Part shown: positions 23,201 through 33,600 of the stretch, piece by piece
Numbering within the stretch: the first letter of the stretch is position 1
How the letters are laid out: every line of letters starts with the position of its first letter
Assembly (NCBI GenBank): GCA_035048495.1
Contig: CM068542.1
Coordinates: 39,151,109 to 39,215,108 of the forward strand
Source of the DNA: Euptelea pleiosperma
Lineage: Eukaryota > Streptophyta > Magnoliopsida > Ranunculales > Eupteleaceae
Direction of reading: 5' to 3'
DNA: 64,000 nt
Notes under the pieces: model-generated
The model's database searches: none
Told to the model about the DNA's origin: nothing
What the model saw: only the letters and a program-made list of their open reading frames with translations
Translations under genes and position numbers: made by a program

Positions 23201-23602
23201 TAGGGGTGTCAATTTTACCGGTTTATCCGGAACCGAATCGGAACCAGAACCGAAAATACCGGTTCGGTTCCACTTTTTTGGAAACCGATTAAAAAGTAAT
23301 CGGAACCAAACCGAACTGACAATAACGGTTCCGGTTCTGGGTAGCCTAATATGGAACCGAAACCGATAAGAACCGGAACCGAACCGATAAGAACCGGTAC
23401 CAATAGATAAATATAGTGTAAATATTCTAATATTCTCAAGATTTGGCCCAATATACCCGGAACCGGAACCGACATAAATACATAATCGGTTCCGGTTCCG
23501 GATCCATCACTTTGAGAACCGGAACCGATAAGAACCAGAACCAATTGTTCCGGTTCTGGTCACCTTAGGAACCGAACTGGAACCGACCCGTTGACACCCC
23601 TA
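23201..23602. mobile_element. hAT-type MITE upstream of CSN8
   Basis: The element is bounded by perfect 12-bp inverted repeats, TAGGGGTGTCAA at the left and TTGACACCCCTA at the right. It is flanked by CTGTGAAG (23193-23200) and CTGCGAAG (23603-23610), an 8-bp target duplication with one change, which is the hAT signature. The interior consists of many copies of GGAACCG / CGGTTCC in both orientations, giving extensive secondary structure. No coding potential. Confidence 0.85.
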
Positions 23603-23924
23603 CTGCGAAGGCCCACAAGGACGTTTGGCAATACAAAAATAAGTAACTTGTTGAGTTTTATAAGGAAAAAAGTTAGTTTGGATGTGTTTCAATTTTAACT
23701 TTTGAAAAGATAAAAACTAACTTATAATTGAAGCTAAATTTTTTAGCTTTTAACTTCTAAGAGAAATTACTTCTTAAAAATTAGAATGCTTCCCAGAGCG
23801 GCGGAGGCAGGATTTGATCAAGGGTGGGCAATTTGCTCAAGGGTGGGTAAGGCTGCAAGTGGCGGTTAACCGACAGTGTCGATAACATTGATTGACATTT
23901 CTAATTGATAGAATCATGGTTTAA

Positions 23925-24270
23925 AAAATGACCGTTATAATGAAAATAACGACTGCTATAATGGATTCGGACCTCCCCCGTTACGTTATGTACCGTCTAA
24001 TTGCTCAGAAAATAATGGCTGCTATTTTTCTGTTATAACGGAAATAATGACTGTTAGTTTCTGAGAAAATTTGTTAAAAAAAATGCCCATTATTTCTGTT
24101 ATTTTTTATTGAAAATTTGAAATTCAAATCTTGAATTTTGGACTTTTAACACTGTTTTTTTCCTGATATTTTCTTTTAAAAAAAATTTGAACTTTAGCAC
24201 CATTTTTTCCGTTATTTTCCATTTTTGCCCCTGAACATTACAAGTCCGTTATAACGGCCCCTTTTAAACC
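23925..24270. repeat. 'cgttataacgg' dispersed repeat, copy 1
   Basis: Contains alternating 'gaccgttataatg', 'gttataacggaaataatgac' and 'gctcagaaaataatgg' blocks. The same order recurs at 43775-44010 and in part at 17450-17580. It looks like a decayed dispersed element. No termini were resolved. Confidence 0.5.
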
Positions 24271-24389
24271 CTACATAGAATTACATCACATATAAATGGG
24301 GGCAATTAAAGCCCATCAACTTGCAAAAGACCAAATTTTTTTTTAGTAAATCTTTGATGAAGAACGTTGGTCATCAACATTAATGATGG

Positions 24390-24680
24390 ACCACAGTATG
24401 AGCCATGTGGCACAATCTTAGAGACCATTGACTGTACAGATGTTTCGCCCATCCCTAGGTGGACCTGAGGACCAAAAATCAGCCTGATTAGAGATTTTAA
24501 CCGTTGGATTGGACTCTTTTTAATGAAAATATTTTTTAACCGTCGGATTCAAGTATAATTTGGGGTACTCAGATCCAACGGTTTGAAATCACTTATTAGT
24601 GGTATATAGGTCCACCTAGGGATGGGCCAAACATCCGTCAGTGGTCTCTAAGAGTGTTGGATGTGGCTCAAAGTTGAGGG
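24390..24680. mobile_element. Foldback element, G-box family copy
   Basis: Two inverted arms, one with 'agccatgtggcacaatctta', 'cccatccctaggtggacct' and 'aaaatcagcctgattagaga', the other with 'aaatcacttattag', 'gtccacctagggatgggcca', 'aacatccgtcag' and 'ctaagagtgttgg'. This is the same palindromic core as the copies at 26482, 41918 and 42761. Its ends are decayed. Confidence 0.6.
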
Positions 24681-25330
24681 TGGTCCGCTTATAGATGGGC
24701 CAAACATTCAAAGTTGAGGCCCGGCTCCCCACTGAAAGAATAACAAGCCAAAAATGCAACATGGCACACTCTTTGGGGCCAACCATGGATGTCTGGTTCA
24801 CCATTTGGCGCACCTACACTAAAAAAATCAGCTTACTTAGTGATTTCTAGCCAACTATGGTCCTATTTTAATATCAAAATCTAAAAAAACGAAGCCCATA
24901 AGACATCTTTAACATTAGGATAACAGATTAAGAAACTGACTTTGAAGCTGCCTTCTTTAAAGGAAACTTGTATCAGTCACTAACTTAGTTTTTTTTTGGG
25001 TAAGCAAAGTATTTATTTGCAGACGAACATGAACAATAAATAGAGGGATGAGTAGTTATTAAATTCTTGAATTATATGCGAACCGAACAATGTCCTGTTA
25101 AAAGGTTTTAAAAAATTCGTGCATTTTTTAACATATAAAATAATTCATGAACTTTTTCGAATTATTTAGTTTTTGAACATGAAAAATCATTTCTAAGACA
25201 AAAAATGTTAATATTTTACTTTTTTTGTTTTATTTTATTTGCTGAATTTTTTAAAGCATTTTTAAATGATAATTCCCAACTCTTAACATTTCATGTATCA
25301 TTTTTTTTTAATCGCACTCCAAATTGTTAA

Positions 25331-25457
25331 GGGTGGCATTAGTTGCACACACCATTTCTATATCTACACAAACCACAAGTTGCACACAAAAAAAAAATCG
25401 ACAAACAAGAAGAACTTGCCACCACCATCCTCTTCTTCTTCTTCTTCTTCTTCTTCT

Positions 25458-25518
<61 letters not shown>

Positions 25519-25946
25519 TTCTTCTAGGTTGCCGAGTCGGTAGCCCATAACCGAGAGAGGGAGAGGAAGAAAGAGAGAGAGACGTACATGTTGCTGTGGC
25601 GGCGGCGTCCTCCTTCTCCTCTTCTTTTTATTTTTTATTTTTTTGGGTGAGAGAGAGAGAGAGAGAGACGTACCTGTTGCTGTTGTGGCGGCAGGCCTCC
25701 TCTTCTTGTTCTTTTTCAATTTTTTTAGGGTATTTTTTGAGTGGGTGGTGGCGGAAGAAGAAGAAGAAGGTGGTAGTGGAGGTGCGGCTGTGGTAGTGGT
25801 GAGTAAGAAGAGGACGATGGTGGTTGGTTCCTCTTCTTCGTCAGTTATTTTTTTATTTTTATTTTTTGTAACTTATTTGCACACACACCATTGCATACAA
25901 GATGTGTGTGTAGATATGGAAATGGTGTGTGCAAATAATGCCACCC
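25331..25946. mobile_element. Foldback element with 40-bp inverted ends
   Basis: The left end (25331-25370, starting 'gggtggcattagttgcacac') is the inverse of the right end (25907-25946, ending 'gcaaataatgccaccc') at 38 of 40 positions. Inside are a TTC run passing into a long CT run (about 25432-25515), GA runs, and a purine tract, so the reading frames here are low-complexity artefacts. No clear target duplication was found. Confidence 0.7.
25432..25515 (+). repeat. Compound microsatellite (TTC)n(TC)n
   Basis: About eleven TTC units pass directly into about thirty TC units. It lies inside the foldback element at 25331-25946, and a shorter GA run lies at about 25650-25668 in the opposite strand sense. 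Confidence 0.95.
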
Positions 25947-26149
25947 ATTGCCACTTAGGACAACCGGGTAGGTTCACCAGGGTGAGTTTCCCTAACGTCT
26001 AGAATTAGATAATTACATAACCAACTAGAAAAATCAAATGTCTAACATCCGTTGATAGTGTGCCGGCTCATATTGTGGATTGTTGACGCTCAGCTAACTT
26101 TTACTCGGAATCCGAATTGTTTATAACTTTATATAAGGGGCGGGATGTT

Positions 26150-26460
26150 GGTACCCACATTTTCACTCAACAAATCCACTTACTCACTAAACCCACCTAA
26201 AAATCCTCCCTAACTCTCTACGCCCAAGTCACTCTTGATACCCACCCACCAAAACCAAAAAATAAAAATACACTCTGCAGAGCATAGGAGGAGAAGAAGA
26301 AGAGGAGGAGGGGGAGGAGGAAGAACCTCCGCCACCGGTCCCTCCTCTCCACTCTCTCTCTGTCTCTCTCGCCAAGAAAGGGAGGGGGAAGTGAGAGGCG
26401 ATGGCCTCATCCTCTTTTTTTTTGTTAAGTGGGTTTGCTGAGTGAAGGGTGTGATATACC
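26150..26460. mobile_element. Foldback element (~310 bp)
   Basis: The left end 'ggtacccacattttcactca' plus 'acaaatccacttac' is an imperfect inverse of the right end 'gttaagtgggtttgctgagt' plus 'gaagggtgtgatatacc'. The interior has a GGA/GAA purine run and a CT run. No coding sequence and no certain target duplication. Confidence 0.6.
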
Positions 26461-26481
26461 ATTCCTTATATAACTGTTATA

Positions 26482-27183
26482 GAGTAAAACTTCGGTCACA
26501 GCCCACAATACAAGCCGCGTGGCACACTATTAGAGGTCACTGACTGTTTGGATGTTTGGCCAGTCCCTCGGTGGATGTGCAAACCAAAAATCAGATTGGT
26601 TAGTGATTTACAACCTGTGGATCTTTGCAGCCAAATAACGCTCAACAATGTTCAAATTCTACGTTTAAAATCAACCCATGAAAATAACTTCAATCCCACA
26701 CTTTAGAAATCACTAATCAGGCTGATTTTTGGTTTGCAGGTCCACCGAGGGACTGGCCAAACATCCATATGGTCAGCGGCCTCTAATAGCTCGTATTGTG
26801 GGCTGTGACCGGTGAGTAAAACTTCTGTCAATGCACAATGCGAGCCACGTGGCACACTCTTAGTGGACGCGGGCCGTATGGATGTTTGGCCAGTTCCTCT
26901 GTGGACCTGAAAACCAAAAATCAATCTGATTAGTGATTTACAACCTTTGGATCTTTGCACCCAAATAATGCTCAAATTACTACTGTTAAAATCAGCCCGT
27001 GAAAATAACTTCAATCGAATCGCATAGAAATCACTTATCAGGCTGATTTTTGGTTTACAGGTTCACCGAGGGACTGGCTAAACATCCATACGGTCAGTGT
27101 CCACTAAGAGTGTGCCACGTGGTTCGTATTGTGCATTGTGACAGAAGTTTTACTCGGATTCGGTTGTGACCGAAGTTTTACTG
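26482..27183. mobile_element. Two abutting/nested foldback elements, G-box family
   Basis: The outer ends are 'gagtaaaacttcggtcacag' at about 26482 and 'tgtgaccgaagttttact' ending near 27181. Between them a second complete palindrome runs from 'gagtaaaacttctgtca' (26814) to 'tgacagaagttttactc' (27155). The octamer TGTGACCG occurs at 26804-26811 and again at 27165-27172, as if the second element had entered the right inverted repeat of the first. Both units carry the core 'aatcaggctgatttttggtt'. The second has CACGTG at 26846 and 27116, one in each arm. Confidence 0.65.
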
Positions 27184-27277
27184 TTCTTGTATATCTGAGA
27201 AAGCTGACAGAGATAAATAGACACACAAATGGATGCTCCCACGTGGCACTTCGCAAAAGGATTTTTTTTTTGAAGCA

Positions 27278-27419
27278 GTGGATTTTTGAAGCTGCGAAGC
27301 AGCGGCCAATCATATGGCGCCACAATATGCTCATGTTGTACAAAATCCAGAAATGCTTTTTGAACAGCAGATTGTGGCGCCATACGATTGGCCCCTGCTT
27401 CGCTGCTTAAAAAATCCAC
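27278..27419. mobile_element. Short foldback element upstream of the acidic-protein gene
   Basis: The arms 27278 onward ('gtggatttttgaagctgcga', then 'ggccaatcatatggcgccac') and up to 27419 ('gtggcgccatacgattggcc', then 'cttaaaaaatccac') are inverse copies, about 47 bp each around a 45-base loop. It ends about 230 bases before the start codon at 27648, so it lies in the likely proximal promoter. Confidence 0.65.
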
Positions 27420-27647
27420 TATCCGTTTGGGAAATCGAGGCAAGCCGCTCGATTCAAATTCAAAAAAATTCAAACTTTTGGGAAAGAAAGGAGAAGGAAA
27501 AAAAGAAATCGCAGAACGGCGATATTGAACGAGTGGAATTCTCTCCTCTCTGTTACTGTAGCGCAAGAAATCTCTCTCTCTTTCTCTCTGAATGTAAGGT
27601 ACGCTTGACATACTCTCTTTAGTCTTCTGTTGTTCAGAGATCCATAG

Positions 27648-30600
27648 ATGGATTTTCACACCATGAATCGGAAATCCCTTCAAGCTTTGTGCAAGAAGCA
27701 CAATCTCCCTGCAAATAAAACCAATTTAGAGATGGCAGATAACCTTACTTCGCTTCTCAAGGTACCTTTCATAACCTTCTTTGTATTTCTCGTTCTCTCT
27801 CTTTTTAATTTCGTTCAGGCTCAGTCGACACATATTTTCACATACAATTTCACACAAAAAAATTCGTCGGGGGCCAATATATAAATTAGAAGTTTTGGAA
27901 TGGATGATTTTTGGTGAGAATGGTCTCTATGGTTAGGAGATCACCCTCACAAAAATTCAAATCATTCTGATATTCATAGCATGGTTTACAAGTTGAAGAA
28001 TTATGGACCGTCTATTTTTTTCCGTTAAATTGGAACCCACATTTGACGGTGTTAGAAATTTCAGAATGAGCTGATTTTTTGTAGGGGTGATCTATATGGT
28101 GAGGAGATCATCCTCACCAAAAATCAGCCATTGATTTATTTATCTTCCATGTGGGTATTCCAAAATTGTGTGTGATATATGGGTATAAGAGCTTTCTCTC
28201 TTTTTAATTAAACAGGCAGAAGAGAAACCTTTGAAGGGTTCGGGTGAAATAGCTGAAGTAAAGGGTTCTAAGGTCGTGACAAGGCAACCCAAGAAAGTGA
28301 GGTTCTGGTTTGAAGATGAACAGATTGAATTGGTTGATCTTGAGAAAAACCCAGATGGGGAAATTTCACAGGAGACAAAGAAGGCAGTCAGGAGAAGGTC
28401 TAGGCTCAAGCCAGGACGGGAAAAACCTGACCTGAATGTTGAAGAAATTGAGATTAATGGGGACTCTGGGGGAATTCAAGAGATCCCGCCTCGAATGACG
28501 AGGTCTTGTGCAGGGAAATCAATAGATGAGGAGGTACCCATGGTTCCATCACCGCCCATTGAAAAGAAGAAAGCTAAAAAAGGGGCAAAGACGAACAACA
28601 ATGGGATGAAAATTTTGCTTAGAAGTGACAAGCCGCCTCCTGTTGTGCCTGATATTAAAGTTGCCGAAAATGCAGCTGCGATAGAAACCAGGGTCCCAAT
28701 CACCAGATCTTTGAGGAGTAGGAAGGTTTTGCCGCTTGGGCTGGATGTTGATGGCGGTAAAAAGGATTTGAGTCCACGAAAGACGAGGAGGGCAGTTAAT
28801 GAATACCAGGAGGATGAGATTGGAGATGTTGGGGTTTCAAGGAATGATTTAACACGGAAAAGATCAAGCAAGAGGCGAAAAAGGGATGAAGGTGGAGAAT
28901 TGGCTCTCCCCTCGGATGAAACTGCTGAAATCATAATTGTTGAAGAAGAATCTGAAATTGTTTGTAAATCAGAAAAGGCTCCGAGGCAAATGAGAGACCT
29001 TGTTCTAGTAGAAGAAGCTTCTGTGACTGAGAGTCTCTGTCAACCTGAAGAACCTTTGAGGAGATCCAGACGCAATCCCACTAAGCATGAATCGATTGCA
29101 CCCACCAGTGGTACAGTGGGTAGCGATGAAGCTGTAAGAAAGACGGGGGACAGAAACGACGACGGGAGCCAATTCTAAAAGAAGTAGCTTCTGTAACCAA
29201 GAATGATTCTCCACTTGAAGAACTTCCCAGGAGAACCAGACGCAATGCCACTAAACTTGAATCAATTGCATCTACCAATGGGACAGTGGATAACAATGAA
29301 GCTGTAAAAAAGACCGAGGAACGGCAACGAAAACGGGAGCCAATTCTAAAAGAAGCTTCTATAACTATGAGTCATTCTAAACTCGAAGAGCTTCCCAGGA
29401 GATCCAGACGCAATGCCACAAAACGTGAATCGATTGCACCCACCAATGGGACACTGCATACAGATGACGCTGTCAAAAAGACAGAGGGAAAGAAACAAGA
29501 AGGAGAGCCAATTCTAAAAAAAGCTTCTATCACCAAAAATGATTCTCTATTAGAACAACTTCCCAGGAAATCAAGACGCAATGCTTGTAGACGTGAATCC
29601 ATTGCACTCACTACTGGGATGGTGGGAAATGATGAAACGGTTCGAAGGAACAATGACATTCGTGTAAAGGAAGGTTCAGATGAATCCAAACCACATATTC
29701 AAAAGTATTCTCGCAAAGGAAAACGGAGAAAATCCGTTAGTAAGCAAGCTGACGAAAAATTAGATACTCCAGAAGATGCTGGATTTTCTATGCTAAGGCT
29801 TGAAAAAGGCTTCTTTGAACCAGTTTTGAGCTGCATAAAAGAGGCTCCTGAAGGTTTCAATGATGAGTTGGTGTCCAGGAGTAGAACTCGTGTGAAAAAA
29901 CGAAACAGGTCTTTTAGGGAGGTTCAATCCGTAAGTTCTGATATAAATGAAATTAAATGCCTTATGGAGGTGAACTCGCAGGAAATTGTGGTCTCAAAGC
30001 ATACAAATTTGCCGGATGATTCTACGACTCATGAAATACAAGAGCCTATTGATGATAACTCTGTTGTCACTGAGACGGAAAACACTCAAATGGGAAATAC
30101 AAAACTGGATTTGTTGGAGGAGGTGATTGCGGAGGGTGGCGAGCTTGATGCAGGATTTCGGTTAAAAAATGAAGGAGAGGATTGCTCTGCCATTGGTAAT
30201 ATGGATGCAGTGGAGAAGAGATTGGTTTCTTCAGTGGTAGTTGAAGGAATTAGCGGAGCTTTTTCAGAAAGAATTTGTTTGAAGGACAGCAATGAACATA
30301 CCATAATTCAAGAAGTCTGTTCAGAAGTCATTTATGATGCACATTCAACTGTTTCACAGGTTTTTGAAGCGGCAAGAAAAATCAGCCAAACTGTTCTAGA
30401 CGAACTCAAGAACCAATATGAAGCAGCTATACTGGCAGAAAGCACTGGTGCAACGCGTCCCGGGTACAATTGTGAGAGGGGAACTGAAGAACTTGCACTG
30501 GCAAGTGATGATGGAACTATCCCAGATCTCAATTGTGATGAACCAGTAGTGTTTCTAGAGGAAGATAGTGAAGTGGTTCCTAAGGGAATTATTTCTTCAG

Positions 30601-33600
30601 AAGATGGCCTCTCACCCATCCAACAATCAAATCATCAGGGTAAGTAAAACTCTTATTTTTTTAATCTATTGGAATAATAACCACTATTCTGAAGTTACAA
30701 TCTATTTCTGACAATGGGGATTATGTTGGCAGATTATGGAACAGAGAAGACTTCAACTAGCCAGCAAACTGATATCGTAGCTGATAAAGAAGTTGAAAAT
30801 CACAATGGTTTTGATTGCAAGGGGGACGTAATAGAATTTGCAGAAGTTGATGTGTCTGCCAAAATAATACATGAGCCTGTTCTTGAGGATCATGTCGAGG
30901 TATCTGAAGAAAATGGAGTATCAAATGAGATCTGTGAAGTAGCTTCGGAGGAATGTGAAGAAATGTGTGTGCTTGAATTTTCCAAGGGAAAGGGAATTCC
31001 TAAGACCATGATTCAAGAAGCCTGTTCAGAAGTCATTTATAAAGTAGATTCAACTGTTTCTAAGGTTTCTGAAGTGGCAAGAAATATCAGCCAAACTGTT
31101 CCAGACGAACTCAAGAACCAATATGAAGCAGCTATACTGGCAGAAAGCACTGGCACAGCACTTCCTATGTACAATTATGAGACGGGAACTGAAGAACTTG
31201 CATTGGCAAGTGATGATAGAACTATCCCAGATCTCAACTGCGATGAACCAGCCGAACCAGTAGTGTTTCTAGAGGAAGCTAGTGAAGTGGTACCTAAGGA
31301 AATTATTTCTTCAGAAGCTGGCCTCTCACCCACCCAACAATCAAATCATCAGGGTAAGTAAAACTCTTAGTTTTTTTAATCTGTTGGAATACTAACCACT
31401 ATTCTGAAGTTCCAATCTATTCCTGACAATGGGGACTATGTTGGCAGATTATAGAGCAGATAAAGAGACTTCAAGCCAGCAAACTGATTGCGTAGCTGAT
31501 AAAGAAGTTGAAAATCACAATGGTTTTGATTGCAAGGGGGACGTAGTAGAATTTGCAGAAGTTGATGTGTCTGCCAAAATAATACTTGAGCCTGTTCTTG
31601 AGGAATCTGAAGAAAATGGAGTATCAAATGAGATCTGTGAAGTAGATTCGGAGGAATGTGATGAAATGTGTGTGCTTGAATTTTCTGAGGGAAATGGAAT
31701 TGCTAAGACCATTTTAAAGGAGAGGGATATCAAGGATGCTGAAAACATTGGTGAGACTACTGAAATCTGGCAAGTTGTTCCAGTAACCCATGAAGCGAGT
31801 GCTGAAAATGTTGCCGAAATGCATGAGCTGGACTGTCAAGAACGTGTGCAGGTGAAGGATAATATCGAAGAAGTCACCATAGGAGAGAATATACAGACTT
31901 TGAAAGAGGCATTTGGGTATGAAGACTGTGAAGAACTCATGGATGAGAATGCAAATACAGAGAAATTTCACTATAAATCCAATGACTTGGTGGAAGTTGC
32001 TCCATGGAAGCCAGAAGAATCTTCAGAGCCACAACGAACCCACGAAATCAATGCTGCCGATGAATATGATATGGAGAAGGAGAATATAGAGATAGTTGAA
32101 GAAGAGGTTAACTTTAAAGAATATGAAGAAATTTTAGATGAGAGAGAAAACACAGGGAAGTATGACTTTGAATTCGATGAATTGGTTGAAGAAATTTCAG
32201 TCTTGCAACAAACCCATGAAATTGGTCCAGCAGATCCCCTTCCTTATAAGGATATCAGTCCTCTTTCACCCACTGAAGCACCAGCCACCCAAGGTGAGTA
32301 TCAAAAGTAGCAAGTTTTTGAATAACCTCTTCACGAGAAAATTTAATCTATTTGTGGGACTAATAATGAAATTTTTGCAGGTTCTGCTCCAAGAGATGTG
32401 GAAGACAGGTCACATGTGAACTGCACAGATTCAATTTTCAGCTGCAAGGAGTCTCAAGAAGCTACAGGACCAAGAAATTCTACAGGTCATGCCTTGGAAA
32501 AACTTAAAGAAGCTTCCAGCAAAAAAGGAACCATTCAATCTGTCCACGAAAATAGTGAACGTGGGGACTTTGGTGAGAATGTAGAAGAAGTAATGGAACA
32601 ATTAGCTTCAGAGTTCGATGTCGAAGAAGTTGGTGAAGTTTTGGAAGTGAATGGGCAGAATGATATAACAGAAGAGACTTCTGAGTGCAAAAATAGTGTA
32701 GAAGTAGAGGGGGAGGAGGAAAAATGTGTAGAGACAATGGATGAGAAATTTAATGTCATTGGTTCTGATGAATTCGAAGAAATGAAAGAGAACACAGAGG
32801 CCTCAGAAGAGAAATTTGATGTACTGGAGGATTTTTATGCAATGGAGAAGGGATCAATCCTCTCAACAGTTGTGGAAGGAGTTACTGAAACTGTTTCAGA
32901 AAGCAATTGTTTTGAGTTGAACAAAGTACAGACCACGATTCAAGAAGTTGTTCCTGAAGTCGTATGTGATGTGGATACAATTGCTCCACAGGTTTTTGAA
33001 GTGGCAAGAGAAAACGCCCAAACTATTCTAGAAGGATCCAAGAATCAAGATGAAGAAGCCATACTGGCAGAAAGTGTTGCCACAACTCTCCCAGAATACG
33101 ATTATGATATGGGAACTGAAGAACTTGCACTGGTGAGCATTGGTGGAACTGTCCAACTGCTCAATTGCAACGAACTGCCTCAACCAGTAGAGTCTCTAGA
33201 GGAAGGTAGTGGAGTAGTTCCCGATGGAATTATTTCTCGAGCCGATGGTCTCTCATCTGTTCAGCAATCAGATCATCTGGGTATGTGAATTTTTTTATTT
33301 TCTTTTCTAATATTTTGGATCACTAGCCACTATACTTGAATTTACAATCTATTTACAATGGTAATTCTATTGGCAGATTATGGAACAAATAAAGAGACTT
33401 CAACAAGCCAACTCACTTATTGCTTGGCTGAGAAAGAAGTTGAAGATCACAAAGGTTTTGATTGCAAGGGGGACCTTGTAGAATCTGCAGAACACGATGG
33501 GTTTGCCAAAACAAAACATGAGCCTGTTCTTGAGGATCATGTCAAGGTATCCGAAGAAAATGGAGTCTCAAATGAAATATGTGAAGGTGCTTCGACGGAA

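Noticed and set aside
25293..26002. Open frames of RERERE, SLSLSL or KKKKK type
   Set aside because: Direct translations of the TC, GA and TTC microsatellites.
27150..27701. 183-codon minus-strand frame
   Set aside because: Spans a foldback element and the leader of the acidic-protein gene on the opposite strand; composition and lack of family suggest chance.
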